Counted from the first letter of the stretch, positions 1-8,320 are shown. The stretch is 64,000 bases of DNA from Paraburkholderia sp. HP33-1 (GCF_021390595.1 NZ_JAJEJR010000002.1:310001-374000); one strand, 5' to 3'. The notes: generated by a model not told the origin, from the sequence alone. Numbers and translations: made by a program.

Positions 1-1
1 C

Positions 2-247
2 CGCGCGGAACTGGTCCAGTTGGAAAAGGCCGGCTACAGCCCCGCGAGCGACAACGCGCAATACCCGAACAACATCGAGGCAGCGCAGGCGCGTATCAGC
101 GCGGGCCATGACGCGACCGCTTACGGTGGCGCCGCGAACGGCGGTTCGGGTTCGGGCTCGCGCACGCAGATGAAGCATGCGGCGGCGGACGACGCGAACG
201 ACGGCTCCAACGTGATCGGCCTCGGTTCGATCTACGCGCATTCGTGA
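2..247 (+). CDS. DUF4148 family small exported protein, C-terminal part
   Basis: Open from the window edge to a TGA at 245-247, so only the C-terminal part is visible. The first visible residues, RAELVQLEKAGYSP, match the DUF4148 core also seen in full at 27160-27471 (RAELEQLEKAGYQP), followed by the similar stretch YPNNIEAAQARI. DUF4148 proteins are short, exported Burkholderiales proteins of unknown function; the signal peptide of this copy would lie upstream of the window. The tail is Gly/Ser-rich and ends IGLGSIYAHS, comparable with the VGPKSVYFGH end of the other copy. No operon partner is visible, and the next gene downstream is on the other strand. Confidence 0.8.
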   Translation, partial: RAELVQLEKAGYSPASDNAQYPNNIEAAQARISAGHDATAYGGAANGGSGSGSRTQMKHAAADDANDGSNVIGLGSIYAHS

Positions 248-318
248 TCGGGTGTAAATCTGCACGCTGTCCGCGCGAATTGACTCGCATCGAAGCGCGG
301 ACGGCTCATACCGACAAG

Positions 319-507
319 CCGTCGTGCTTCGTCGCGCCGATTCAACGTGACTTCGGGCAGCGCCACGTCCGCGAAGCCGAGCTTCTGCTGATCGAGCAAC
401 GCGACATAGCTGAGGAGATACGCTTCGTTTCCGAGCTGCCGCGAGCGATTCCAGCAAGCGGTGGTCGACATGCCGACCTGTTCGGCACGCTCCGCGTCCG
501 GGACAAC
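319..507 (-). pseudogene. Remnant of an Lrp/AsnC-family regulator (HTH region)
   Basis: On the minus strand about 63 codons read like the helix-turn-helix and linker of an Lrp/AsnC regulator: AEQVGMSTTACWNRSRQL, then YVALLDQQKLGFADVAL and EVTLNRRDEA. In intact family members this block follows an N-terminal helix and is followed by a RAM ligand-binding domain of about 90 residues. Neither is present: the frame departs from the family after EAR and closes near 232. The piece is therefore a decayed fragment. The call rests on motif recognition alone. The rest of 248-622 holds nothing else I can support. Confidence 0.5.
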
Positions 508-622
508 CGTCCGGACCGCAGTCCTCACGATCGGCGATCCTGCGCGGCCACAAGCCGCCCATCGGGGTCTCGCCGCATTGGTCTATCGAACTCTCTTCTG
601 CCCGCTGATTCGCCGGTTAATT

Positions 623-668
623 AAAACGGCACCCGTCGCGCACATAACACGAGCAGGGTGCCGTTTTT
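623..668 (-). terminator. Rho-independent terminator, probably bidirectional
   Basis: A perfect 12-bp stem, AAAACGGCACCC at 623-634 and GGGTGCCGTTTT at 656-667, encloses a 21-nt loop. Read on the minus strand the stem ends in a T run, which suits termination of the peptide gene that stops at 693. T residues also follow on the plus strand. Confidence 0.75.
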
Positions 669-692
669 CCAATTGCGGGCACGTCGCGCGTC

Positions 693-899
693 CTATAGAT
701 AAGTTCCTTTAATGCGGCCTTCGAAGATCGCGGTGTTGATGTCCCAATCGTCGACGGTACCCGTGCCGCCGCCGTCCACCGTGACGACGACCGAGCGGCC
801 GCCGCGCAGCGTCTTCATCTGATCGACGGTCAGTGCTTTTTCGTGTGATGGGTCCCCCGCGCAACGCGGTAGGTCTTTGATGATCACAGTGGCTTTCAT
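693..899 (-). CDS. Double-glycine leader peptide, variant leader
   Basis: A 68-residue predicted peptide precursor. Its N-terminus, MKATVIIKDLP, shares the xIKDL motif of the five other leader peptides in this window. The leader then runs longer (34 residues instead of 26), ending ALTVDQMKTLRGG. Cleavage after GG by the C39 peptidase of the exporter at 15602-18670 would release a 34-residue, Gly/Asp/Val-rich core. The ATG has a good ribosome binding site (AAGGAGA, 7 nt upstream). A sigma-54-like promoter lies about 57 nt upstream of the ATG and a terminator lies just downstream, so this is probably a single-gene transcript. Function of the mature peptide is unknown. Confidence 0.75.
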   Translation of the reverse strand: MKATVIIKDLPRCAGDPSHEKALTVDQMKTLRGGRSVVVTVDGGGTGTVDDWDINTAIFEGRIKGTYL

Positions 900-955
900 G
901 GCATGTCTCCTTGACTTGGAAAGGCGAGCACCGTGCGGCGCCCGCTTCTATTTCC

Positions 956-971
956 GCAAGGCCCATGCCAA
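956..971 (-). promoter_or_regulatory. Candidate sigma-54 (-24/-12) promoter for peptide gene 693-899
   Basis: On the minus strand the bases read TTGGCATGGGCCTTGC, against the sigma-54 consensus YTGGCACGRNNNTTGCW. GG (968-969) and GC (956-957) are separated by exactly 10 nt, and only the C of GGCAC is changed. A start about 12 nt downstream would give a leader of roughly 45 nt. It is nearly identical to the element at 21167-21182. The remainder of 900-1245 has no gene I can support. Confidence 0.65.
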
Positions 972-1245
972 TGTGAGAGGACGTAAGCCGCAACCTGGAG
1001 CGGGGGCCGCCATGCAAAGCCTGGTAAGGATGTCCGCTATAGGTCCGTTGAATCGCACTGGAAACGACTGCGATCACGAGTCGAAGTGTTCGCGCGGGTC
1101 CCACGAGTCGCGTGCGATTGGTTGGGGCGCAGCGCAGCGTCGCGCATGCCGAACCCCGGAGTGCAGGACGCAATCGGAAGCGCAAACAGAAACGGCACGC
1201 GCTATGTGCGCGTGCCGTCATGGTGAAACGCCCCGACGAGCCGAG

Positions 1246-1464
1246 CTAGCGGCGCTGCCGTTTGCGCGGCGAGGCTGCTTCGGCGATACGCTCATGCGCG
1301 GCCGGAAAGCCTGGAGGATATTCGACGACGCGCGTCGCGGCCGGCACCAGCGGTGCGGCGAGACTCGAGCGCGCGCCCACGCGCGCGCCGCCGACGATCG
1401 CGGCCATCGCCTCGCGGTCCAGTTGGACGCTCTCGGTCAGATCCTTGATGATGAGCTTGGCCAT
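1246..1464 (-). CDS. Double-glycine leader peptide
   Basis: A 72-residue precursor with the canonical 26-residue leader of this family: starts MAKLIIKDL, continues QLDREAMAAIVGG. The predicted core (46 residues) is Ala/Arg/Pro-rich and ends in a basic tail, SPRKRQRR, unlike the Asn/Gln-rich cores of the neighbours. A ribosome binding site, CTGGAG, sits 6-7 nt before the ATG. It is third of four peptide genes in tandem on this strand. No convincing promoter lies directly upstream, so it may be read from the upstream peptide genes through the hairpins between 1489 and 1656. Confidence 0.75.
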   Translation of the reverse strand: MAKLIIKDLTESVQLDREAMAAIVGGARVGARSSLAAPLVPAATRVVEYPPGFPAAHERIAEAASPRKRQRR

Positions 1465-1487
1465 AACGGCTCCAGAAAAACGCTCCG

Positions 1488-1526
1488 GCGGCCGGACCCT
1501 TTCGGATTCCGGCCGCCGCGCTTGGA
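1488..1526 (-). repeat. GC-rich inverted repeat between peptide genes
   Basis: CGGCGGCCGG and CCGGCCGCCG face each other around a short spacer in front of the 1246-1464 gene. There is no T tract, so an mRNA-stabilising or attenuating hairpin is more likely than a classical terminator. Confidence 0.5.
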
Positions 1527-1615
1527 AGGTATTTGGAGTCTTGTTCGTTGTACTGAGGTCTCAACGCACTATCAGTATAGGAAATCCGATCGCGCCGCGC
1601 TTGGCCGTGGTGTTG

Positions 1616-1656
1616 CCGAGGCAGTGAAGGAACCTGCGTTCCTCCGTTGCCGCCTC
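1616..1656 (-). repeat. Hairpin directly after a peptide gene
   Basis: An imperfect inverted repeat (GAGGCA, AAGGAAC / GTTCCTCC, TGCCGCCTC) with a tight loop lies a few bases past the stop codon of the peptide gene at 1660-1947. It could be a processing or 3'-end-stabilising structure that sets different expression of the tandem peptide genes. Confidence 0.45.
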
Positions 1657-1659
1657 GCC

Positions 1660-1947
1660 TTACACGACGGAGAAGTTGGCTCCCCAAAGCGTGGGGTCGA
1701 CGTTCAGCTTCAGCGGCACGAAACCCGCGCCGATCACACCGATGTTGTTGAGCGCTGCGACTTGGACGTCTTGCTGCTGAACCAGATTCTGATTGACTGT
1801 GACGTTGACATTGGCGATGCCGGCAAGGCTGCCGAGACCGCCCGCGGGGGTGGGCACCTTGCTGCCGGTGCCGCCGGCGATCCCGGACATGGCCCGGCGG
1901 TCGAGTTCGCGGGTGCCGGACAGATCGCGAATCATGAGGGATGACAT
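1660..1947 (-). CDS. Double-glycine leader peptide, Asn/Gln/Val-rich core
   Basis: A 95-residue precursor. The internal ATG at 1947 was chosen because it has a ribosome binding site (TTGGAGA) and starts the family leader: MSSLMIRDLSGTRELDRRAM, then SGIAGG, 26 residues. The predicted 69-residue core is Gly-rich, then strongly Val/Asn/Gln-rich (ANVNVTVNQNLVQQQDVQV), ending LWGANFSVV. There is no Cys, so no lanthionine or disulfide chemistry is suggested. It lies 88 bp downstream of the 2036-2308 peptide gene and is probably co-transcribed with it. Export would be by the C39 exporter at 15602-18670. Confidence 0.8.
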   Translation of the reverse strand: MSSLMIRDLSGTRELDRRAMSGIAGGTGSKVPTPAGGLGSLAGIANVNVTVNQNLVQQQDVQVAALNNIGVIGAGFVPLKLNVDPTLWGANFSVV

Positions 1948-2035
1948 GGCGTTTCTCCAAAGAAGTACGGAAAGCGGACATGAATGGCGCGCGGCGGAGC
2001 GGCCCGCGCCAGCGGGCGCCTCGCCGCGCCGCACA

Positions 2036-2308
2036 TTACGCGAAGTTGTTGTTGTTCGACGTGATATACGGCTTGAACGTCGACTTGATGCCTTCGGCGA
2101 ACGCAACGTTGTTGCCGTTGGCGTTCTGCAGGCTCAGGTCGGTACTGATCAGTTGCGTGGTGTCGACGTCCGTCTTGGTGAACGGCTTATAGACCGAGCT
2201 GTAGTTGTAGCTGTAGTAGCTCGGGCCGAAGCCGCCACGTACGGCCTGCATGGCTTTGCTGTCGAGTTGCTCGGTGACGGACAGGTCTTTGATCATCAGC
2301 GTTTTCAT
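2036..2308 (-). CDS. Double-glycine leader peptide, Tyr/Asn-rich (paralogue of 8561-8845)
   Basis: A 90-residue precursor starting at the ATG at 2308 (ribosome binding site CTGGAGA). The leader is 26 residues (MKTLMIKDL...LDSKAM, QAVRGG) and differs from that of the 8561 gene at only a few positions. The core has a Tyr/Ser-rich start (PSYYSYNYSSVY), then TTQLISTDLSLQNANGNN, and ends in TSNNNNFA. The same blocks (TTQ, QxANGNN, AF, TSNN) occur in the 8561 peptide, so the two are paralogues along their whole length. It is the first gene of the four-peptide minus-strand group and has its own sigma-54-like promoter. Confidence 0.85.
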   Translation of the reverse strand: MKTLMIKDLSVTEQLDSKAMQAVRGGFGPSYYSYNYSSVYKPFTKTDVDTTQLISTDLSLQNANGNNVAFAEGIKSTFKPYITSNNNNFA

Positions 2309-2352
2309 GGTGAGTCTCCAGATAGAAGTGTTCGCAGTGTTGCGAGTGGTTT

Positions 2353-2371
2353 CGAGCAATTGGTTTGCTCG
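2353..2371 (-). promoter_or_regulatory. Conserved dyad at the predicted 5' end of the peptide mRNA
   Basis: CGAGCA and TGCTCG flank a 7-nt spacer just downstream of the -24/-12 element. The same dyad, with the same spacer length and similar flanks, occurs at 8496-8514. It may be a 5' stem-loop in the mRNA or an operator. Confidence 0.5.
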
Positions 2372-2383
2372 GACATTACTAAC

Positions 2384-2399
2384 GCACAGGGTGTGCCAG
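2384..2399 (-). promoter_or_regulatory. Candidate sigma-54 promoter for peptide gene 2036-2308
   Basis: Minus-strand bases read CTGGCACACCCTGTGC, with GG at 2396-2397 and GC at 2384-2385 separated by 10 nt and a perfect CTGGCAC half. The sequence continues GTTAGTA, nearly the same as the 8561 promoter (GTCAGTA). The divergent kinase gene starts at 2742; I see no good sigma-54 site facing it. Confidence 0.65.
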
Positions 2400-2741
2400 T
2401 GTTGATCAAGTGTCCTGAGAATAAGGACGGAACCTTGTCGAATAAGGGTTTTGGGCCCGGGTCGGTCTTCGTGCCGGGTAGCTCCACGAGCGCTGCAGCG
2501 CTCCGAACGGTGGCGGCTGTCCGACATCGCAGCGCGCCCTGTTGGATCGCGCACGACATTGCGCCAGCGAGGCTGCGGCGCGGCGCGCGGCTCATGCCTG
2601 GTTTGCCTGGTTTGCGAAAGCGCGGACCGGGAGCTAGTATCGAAACGGCACATGGAACCGGTTACGGCAGGTTTTCTATCGACCCGCGTGGCTTCGGTCG
2701 CATGCGACACGGCCCAGCGGCAACGGCGGTGCTTCGCACAA

Positions 2742-4943
2742 ATGGCTAGCCTTGCGCGTGTGATTCTCGACTTCCAGAGCGGCGTGCTGTCGCGGGACGA
2801 GTTTGTCGCGCAGCTCGACAGCGCGTTGGCGACCGAGCAACTCGGTCCGACGCGGCTGCTGGAGACGCTGTACGCCGCGCATGGTCAGACGCCGCTACCG
2901 GAAGATCTCTATCTCGAAGTGCGGCGGCGCATCGAGCTGCTGCGCCTGTCGAACGTCCCGGCGGGCGGAGAGGAAACCGGTGTTCAGACGTCGATCGACG
3001 TGCCGTCGCTGCGCTCGTCGAGCGCGGGGAGTGCGGGTAGCGCGGGCGTCGGCGGTACCGCGAGTACTGCCGGAAGCCCCGCGCACGAGACCATCAAAGG
3101 CATCGGCGATACGCTGAATAATCGCTTCGTGCTCGAAGAGTGCCTCGGCGTGGGCGGCATGGGCACCGTGTACAAGGCACTCGATCTGCGCAAGCTCGAA
3201 GCGTCGGATCGCAAGCCCTATCTCGCCATCAAGGTGCTGAACGTCCAGTTCCGCGGTAATCCGAATTCGCTGGTTGCATTGCAGCGCGAAGCGCGCAAGG
3301 CGCAGGTACTCGCGCATCGCAACATCATCACCGTGTACGACTTCGACCGCGACGGTCCGATCGTCTATCTGACGATGGAGTACCTGAGCGGCAAACCGCT
3401 GAGCCAGCTGCTGCGCACGCCCGGTTATCAGGGCATGCCGGTGCGTGCCGCGTTGCCGATCGTGCGCGGCATGTGCGCGGCGCTCGCGTACGCGCATGAG
3501 CGCGGCTTCGTTCATTGCGATTTCAAGCCCGCGAACGTGTTTCTGACCACGAATGCCGAAGTGAAGGTGATCGACTTTGGCATCGCGCGTGTATTCCAGC
3601 GGCCCGAAGAGGAGAGCGACGCGACGGTGTTCGATCCGGGCAGTCTCGGCGCGTTGACGCCCGCCTACGCGAGCCCGGAGATGATCGAGCATCGTGAGCC
3701 GGACCCGCGCGACGACATCTACGCGCTTGGCTGCATCACGTACGAGCTGCTGACGGGACATCATCCGTTCGATCGCCTGTCGGCCACCCAGGCGCGCAAT
3801 GCCGATTTCAAGCCGCAGCGTCCGCCGAATCTCGACACGCGACAGTGGCGCGCGTTGCGCGCCGCGTTGTCGTTCGATCGCAATACACGGATGCCGAGCG
3901 TCGTGCGCTTTATCGGCGAGTTCGACAATGAAGCGCGCGCGGAGAAGTCGGGCGCGCTCGCGAAGATCGGGCTCGCCGGTTTGGCCGTCGTGTGCGCGGC
4001 CGTGGTGGGCGTATTCGCGTTTCGTTCGGGCCCCAGCCGGCAAGCCGCGCAAACCGCGGCGGCGGGAACGCAGGGTGATCAGGTTGACCGGGCGGGTCGG
4101 GCGTCCGAGGTCGCGCCCTCAACGAGCGTCGCGCAGACGACGCCCTCTTCGGCGGGCGCGAATGAAGGAAGTGCTACACCGGGCGGTGCGGCCGCAACGG
4201 CAGTCCCGACACCACCGGTTTCGTCGCCACCCGCGCCGCCGCCCGCTCCTGCGCCGAAGCCCGCCTTGACCCTTGCCGCGATCGCGCCCACGCTTGCACA
4301 GGTGCCGTGTTCGGCTTTATCGGGTGCGGTGCAGGATCACGCATTGACGGTACGCGGTTTCGTGTCGCAGCGTTACGGTGCCGCGCATCTGAAGGAGACG
4401 TTGGCGGCGCTGCCTGGCGTCGATACGGTTTCGCTCGACGTGCGGCCCCTCGCCGATGATAAGTGTGACGTCGCCAGGACGCTCGCGCCGTACCTGATGC
4501 GCAACTGGCAGGCTGGGCGCGTTGCGTCGCTGCAGATGCGTCCGCGAAGCGGCTTGCTGACCGAGCATGACGCGCTAGTGGTCGACCTGAAAGCGCCCCC
4601 CTTCGATTCCTTTGCGACCGTCGACTATTACCAGCTCGACGGCCACGTCGTCCACATGGTGCCAAGTCACCTCTTGCCGGACAACCAGATGCAGCCGAAC
4701 GGTTCGTACACGATCGGCAGCAGTGCGGGCGACTGGACCGTATCGAAGCCGTTCGGCTCCGAGATGGTGGTGCTGGTGATCACACCGGTCGCGCTGTTCG
4801 ACAAGCTGCGTCCGGAAAGCGAAACGCGCGCAGATTATCTGCGCGCGCTCGAGACGCGGCTGACACAGATCGGCGGTCAATATGGCCAGGATCGCCTGTT
4901 GGCGGATTTTGCGCCGATTACGACCAAGCCCGCCGCGCCGTGA
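2742..4943 (+). CDS. Transmembrane Ser/Thr protein kinase (PknB-type) with C-terminal DUF4384-like region
   Basis: A 733-residue eukaryotic-like kinase. The glycine loop LGVGGMGTVYKA lies near residue 135 and the ATP-binding Lys in YLAIKVLN. The catalytic loop FVHCDFKPAN, near 255, has HCD instead of HRD, making it a non-RD kinase. The metal-binding DFG is in VIDFGIAR and the activation segment ends ASPEM. One TM segment (GLAGLAVVCAAVVGVFAF, near 410-428) is followed by a Pro/Ala-rich linker, a BON-like stretch and a DUF4384-like domain that would face the periplasm. The ATG at 2742 is chosen because homology-like sequence (MASLARVILDFQSG) starts there, although its ribosome binding site is weak; the frame stays open upstream to 2451. 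It likely phosphorylates components of the neighbouring peptide exporter such as the FHA protein. This is inferred from context. Confidence 0.85.
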   Translation: MASLARVILDFQSGVLSRDEFVAQLDSALATEQLGPTRLLETLYAAHGQTPLPEDLYLEVRRRIELLRLSNVPAGGEETGVQTSIDVPSLRSSSAGSAGSAGVGGTASTAGSPAHETIKGIGDTLNNRFVLEECLGVGGMGTVYKALDLRKLEASDRKPYLAIKVLNVQFRGNPNSLVALQREARKAQVLAHRNIITVYDFDRDGPIVYLTMEYLSGKPLSQLLRTPGYQGMPVRAALPIVRGMCAALAYAHERGFVHCDFKPANVFLTTNAEVKVIDFGIARVFQRPEEESDATVFDPGSLGALTPAYASPEMIEHREPDPRDDIYALGCITYELLTGHHPFDRLSATQARNADFKPQRPPNLDTRQWRALRAALSFDRNTRMPSVVRFIGEFDNEARAEKSGALAKIGLAGLAVVCAAVVGVFAFRSGPSRQAAQTAAAGTQGDQVDRAGRASEVAPSTSVAQTTPSSAGANEGSATPGGAAATAVPTPPVSSPPAPPPAPAPKPALTLAAIAPTLAQVPCSALSGAVQDHALTVRGFVSQRYGAAHLKETLAALPGVDTVSLDVRPLADDKCDVARTLAPYLMRNWQAGRVASLQMRPRSGLLTEHDALVVDLKAPPFDSFATVDYYQLDGHVVHMVPSHLLPDNQMQPNGSYTIGSSAGDWTVSKPFGSEMVVLVITPVALFDKLRPESETRADYLRALETRLTQIGGQYGQDRLLADFAPITTKPAAP

Positions 4944-4989
4944 TCCGTTAGGAACCCGATCGAAATGCGCTTCGCGGGTGAAACCGCCC

Positions 4990-7026
4990 TTAGCGCAGAT
5001 CCTTGACGACGCGAAAACCGTCCTGCGATTGACGCACGCCCGCGCTGTATTTGAAACGCGTCGCGCTGAGCATGTAGTCGCCGCCTTCGCGCCATGAGCC
5101 GCCGCGAATCACGCGCATCTCGCAGCCGGGGGTGTCCCACACGCGACCGTCGACAGGGGCGCCCTGATAGGAGTTGTGCCAGCAGTCGGCGGTCCATTCC
5201 CACACGCCGCCGTTCATATCGTACAAACCGAGCGGATTTGCGGCGAACGTGCCGACGCTTTCCGGTCCTTCCTTGTGCCACGGGTCGCCGCAGTCCTTGC
5301 AATTGGCGTTGCCCTTGCGCATCTGCTCGCCCCACCAGTAAGCGGTCGTGGTGCCGGCGCGGTCCGCGAATTCCCATTCGGCTTCGGTCGGCAGACGGTA
5401 GGGCTTGCCGGTCGTCCTGGTGAGCCATTTGACGTACTGCTGCGCGTCGTCCCAGCTGAGATCGCGTGCGGGTGCGAACTTGTTGCCATTGCTCTCCGGG
5501 GTCAGCCGCGGGCAGGCGTTTGCGGCGACGCACACATTCCATTGTTCGACCGTCACCGGGAATTTGCCGATCGCGAATGGCGCGCCAATGCTCACGTGAT
5601 GCACGGGTTTTTCCGAGGGATCGTCGGTATTGCTGCCCATTGCGAACGAGCCTGCGGGTACCGGGACCATGATCGGGCAGGCCGCGCAATCGCGGATTTC
5701 ACCGGCGGAGGGCGGATGGGCGACCGCTTTTTCCGCGAGCGGCGCGACGGCGGCCGTGGTGGGTGTCGCTGGGGATGGCGCGGCGGTGGGACGCGCTGGC
5801 GCCGGGGTCGCCGCGCTGGCTTGCGTCGCAGGACGCGCGACCTGTGCAGGCTGCGCGGGCGGCGCGACGTGACCGCTCTGCGTCGCGGGTGCGGCTGGCG
5901 GCGCAGCCGGCGTGGCACTCACCGCGGGACTCGATGCGGCCGCGCGCAATCGGTCGATACGCGCATGCGCGAGTGGCGCGAAACGGCCATTCGGATAGGC
6001 CTTCAGATAAGCCTCGTAATCCGCTGGGTAGTTGCTGTCCTTGATCGACTCCCAGAAGGTGATTTCGTATTGTTCGCCGCTTTCTTTCGGCATGATGCCG
6101 CGACTGCGCGGCGTGATGGCGGGACCGTCTGACATATTGGACGACTCGATGGCCGTTTCGCTTGCGGAAACAGAAGGAGCTGCAACAGAGAGCCACGGTT
6201 GCTGCATTCCGCTCGTGGCTGCGCGTACTTCAGCGGCAACGTGTCGAAACAACACGTCGAGCGGTTGAGACGATGTGCCGGCATCATGCAATGCCCGCAG
6301 CAAAGCGCCGGTATAGACGCCATGGCGTGGACCGTCCGCGGCGAAACTGCCCGGCGCGGTTGCATAGGCAATCACGGTGTTGGCAGAGATTTCCGGCCTG
6401 GTGATCGCGACCGCGGCGGGCGTGAATGGATTGTCGAGGCACGTATCGAGAATCACGAGATTCAGGCGGCTTGCGCGAGATGATTGCATCGCATGCAATA
6501 CGGTCTTCAGATCGACGCTGCTATGGAGCAGCGATGCCGGTGCGGGCCTGTCGGCTCGCGCATCGGACCCCGCCGGCAGAAGCAGGGTTTGCCGGCCGAT
6601 TTGCATACCGTGTCCGGCAAAATAGAACAGTGCCAGGTCGCCTTTCTGCAAACGTCGTTGAAATTCGTCGATGGCGTCGCGCATTTGCTGCGGCGTAGCA
6701 TTCGTGCGCGCGATGACCTCGAAACCACGCGCACGGAGTGCATCGCCGATCGATCTGGCGTCGCGCGGCGCGTTGGAACGGAGCGGATTAATGGCATTGC
6801 CGTACTCGCCGTTTCCAATCACGAGCGCTACGCGCCGGGAAGGCGTGCCGTCGCGCGAGGAAGCAAAGGGTGACACGAGCAACGACGTTTGCGCCGTCGG
6901 CCCCGGATTACTCGCCACCCAGGCCGCGCGCGGCGCGATGCTTTCACGTTGTGTCGCGGCACCGGCACTGTCCCACGGCGCCTGGATTGCCCCAACCATG
7001 CACACCAGCAGGAATTGTCGCCACAT
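4990..7026 (-). CDS. Caspase-like peptidase (C14) fused to a formylglycine-generating-enzyme-like domain
   Basis: A 678-residue protein. The ATG at 7026 is preceded by AGGATATAAAG and begins an export signal, [23 protein letters not shown]. Residues of about 65-290 form a caspase-like domain: [12 protein letters not shown], the catalytic His in [10 protein letters not shown] and the catalytic Cys in VILDTCLDN, so the dyad is intact. An Ala/Pro-rich linker follows. The C-terminal 240 residues are an FGE/sulfatase-modifying-factor domain ([64 protein letters not shown]). Many bacterial FGE-like domains have no oxidase activity and act as binding modules. It is convergent with the kinase gene (47 bp apart). 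A role in substrate processing or signalling for the peptide exporter is inferred only. Confidence 0.8.
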   Translation of the reverse strand: MWRQFLLVCMVGAIQAPWDSAGAATQRESIAPRAAWVASNPGPTAQTSLLVSPFASSRDGTPSRRVALVIGNGEYGNAINPLRSNAPRDARSIGDALRARGFEVIARTNATPQQMRDAIDEFQRRLQKGDLALFYFAGHGMQIGRQTLLLPAGSDARADRPAPASLLHSSVDLKTVLHAMQSSRASRLNLVILDTCLDNPFTPAAVAITRPEISANTVIAYATAPGSFAADGPRHGVYTGALLRALHDAGTSSQPLDVLFRHVAAEVRAATSGMQQPWLSVAAPSVSASETAIESSNMSDGPAITPRSRGIMPKESGEQYEITFWESIKDSNYPADYEAYLKAYPNGRFAPLAHARIDRLRAAASSPAVSATPAAPPAAPATQSGHVAPPAQPAQVARPATQASAATPAPARPTAAPSPATPTTAAVAPLAEKAVAHPPSAGEIRDCAACPIMVPVPAGSFAMGSNTDDPSEKPVHHVSIGAPFAIGKFPVTVEQWNVCVAANACPRLTPESNGNKFAPARDLSWDDAQQYVKWLTRTTGKPYRLPTEAEWEFADRAGTTTAYWWGEQMRKGNANCKDCGDPWHKEGPESVGTFAANPLGLYDMNGGVWEWTADCWHNSYQGAPVDGRVWDTPGCEMRVIRGGSWREGGDYMLSATRFKYSAGVRQSQDGFRVVKDLR

Positions 7027-7330
7027 CTTTATATCCTGTTTGTACCGGACAGAATTCAGGCATCCGTACACTGCGGTGCCTGTGCTGTTCATTAACGATA
7101 GCACGCGCTTTACGTCGCAACTGTCCGGGAGTCCTTAACGCGTCATACGGTTAACGAGCATTGCGTTTCTTTTTAGCAAGTTACGACCTAAGCTGATTCA
7201 CAAAGTCGCGTCACACGGTCGTTTTAACTAGGTGGCTGTCCGTTGAATTCGACGTCGACATGCCGCTCGTACACCCGGAAGGCCATCGATAGCCGGGCCC
7301 AGCCATGACTCCTGTTCAGGAGAGTGCGCT
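7027..7330. other. Divergent intergenic region, caspase/FGE gene and DUF4399 pair
   Basis: About 300 bp separates the two start codons, with no gene visible in it. It is comparatively AT-rich near 7160-7230 and probably holds two divergent promoters. I found no GG-N10-GC element facing either gene. Confidence 0.4.
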
Positions 7331-7822
7331 ATGCGAAGAACCCGTGTTTCCTTTCTTTTCGGCAGACGTCATCCGGCGCAAGCGCGTCGCGGCGGATGGC
7401 GCGTGGCGCTCGTCGCGGTATGCATCGGCATAGGATCCGGCGGCATTGCGCGCGCCGAGCAGACGCCGTCACCGCCCGGCGCCGAGGAGTACATCATCTG
7501 GCCGTCGGATGGCGCGGTGATTCACGGCGGCAAGCTGTGGGTGCGCATGGGGCTGCGCAATATGGGCGTGTGTCCGAAGGGCGTCGCGATCCCGAATACC
7601 GGCCACCATCATCTCCTGATCGACACGGATCTGCCTGCGCTCGATCAGGAGATTCCATCGGATCGCCAGCACCTGCATTTCGGCGCGGGCGAAACCGACG
7701 CGCGCATCGAGTTGCCGCCCGGCAAGCACACGCTGCAGTTGATCCTCGGCGACCACAAGCACGTGCCGCACGTACCGCCCGTGTATTCGAAGAAGATCAC
7801 CATCACCGTGCTAAAAGACTAA
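7331..7822 (+). CDS. DUF4399 exported protein, first of a tandem pair
   Basis: 163 residues with an N-terminal export signal (WRVALVAVCIGIGSGGIARA) after an unusually basic start. The mature part shows the DUF4399 hallmarks: TPSPPGAEEYIIWPSDG, MGLRNMGVCPKGV, GHHHLLIDTDLP, SDRQHLHFGAGETD and LPPGKHTLQLILGDHKHVPH. The many conserved His residues suggest metal binding in the periplasm, but the family has no established function. The next gene is a close paralogue 47 bp downstream, so the two form an operon. This copy carries an extra Cys (VCPKG) absent from its partner. An alternative start lies at 7324 in another frame, but the signal peptide supports this one. Confidence 0.85.
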   Translation: MRRTRVSFLFGRRHPAQARRGGWRVALVAVCIGIGSGGIARAEQTPSPPGAEEYIIWPSDGAVIHGGKLWVRMGLRNMGVCPKGVAIPNTGHHHLLIDTDLPALDQEIPSDRQHLHFGAGETDARIELPPGKHTLQLILGDHKHVPHVPPVYSKKITITVLKD

Positions 7823-7868
7823 CGCGATCCGTTCGTTCGAACTGGTCAAGCCGGAACGGAGAGTCCTC

Positions 7869-8309
7869 ATGAACAAGATCATTGCGCTCGCCGTGTTCGT
7901 CGCGGCGGCACTGACGGCATGGGCCGCGCCGCAACGCGCGTGGGCCGACGCGACGCCATCGCCGCCCGGCGCGTACGTCTATATCGGCTATCCGAACGAT
8001 GGCCAGGTGGTGCCCGCCAATAAGCCCTTTCGCGTATGGTTCGGGCTGCGTTACATGGGGGTAGCGCCGAAAGGTGTGAAGTACCCGAACACCGGGCATC
8101 ATCATCTTCTGATCGATACCGACCTGCCGCCGATGGATCAGGAGATTCCATCCGATCGCCAGCATCTGCATTTCGGCGCGGGCGAAACGGAAACGATGAT
8201 TCAATTGCCACCCGGCAGGCATACGCTGCAGCTGTTGCTGGGCGACGACATGCATATGCCTCACCACCCGCCCGTGTACTCGAAGAAGATCACGGTGATC
8301 GCGCGCTGA
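7869..8309 (+). CDS. DUF4399 exported protein, second of a tandem pair
   Basis: 146 residues with a clear signal peptide (MNKIIALAVFVAAALTAWA, cleavage likely after RAWA). It aligns along its whole mature length with the preceding gene: TPSPPGAYVYIGYPNDG, GHHHLLIDTDLPPMDQEI, SDRQHLHFGAGETE, HTLQLLLGDDMHMPHHPPVYSKKI. The ATG has GGAGAG as ribosome binding site. Tandem duplication is the simplest origin. It lies between the caspase/FGE gene and a leader-peptide gene, so it may act in the periplasm alongside the peptide exporter, but nothing in the sequence shows this directly. Confidence 0.85.
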   Translation: MNKIIALAVFVAAALTAWAAPQRAWADATPSPPGAYVYIGYPNDGQVVPANKPFRVWFGLRYMGVAPKGVKYPNTGHHHLLIDTDLPPMDQEIPSDRQHLHFGAGETETMIQLPPGRHTLQLLLGDDMHMPHHPPVYSKKITVIAR

Positions 8310-8320
8310 CTGTCACCATG

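Noticed and set aside
1585..1625. Possible sigma-54 promoter for the 1246-1464 peptide gene
   Set aside because: A GC-N10-CC spacing exists on the plus strand, but the -12 part reads CGGC instead of TTGC on the minus strand and the -24 part is poor.
877..1944. Plus-strand open frame of 355 codons across the peptide genes
   Set aside because: It has no ribosome binding site or motif. The minus-strand peptide genes explain the coding signal with their leader motifs and ribosome binding sites.
2036..2308. Classical class II bacteriocin with immunity gene
   Set aside because: The leader fits export by a C39 exporter, but no adjacent small hydrophobic immunity protein is present and the cores lack the YGNGV or GxxxG patterns.
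2400..2741. Search for a sigma-54 promoter facing the kinase gene
   Set aside because: The CTGGTTTGCCTGGTTTGC stretch looks similar but has 12 nt between GG and GC, the wrong spacing.
2895..4052. Minus-strand open frame of 385 codons opposite the kinase gene
   Set aside because: Shadow of the kinase domain; low-complexity Arg/Ala/His composition.
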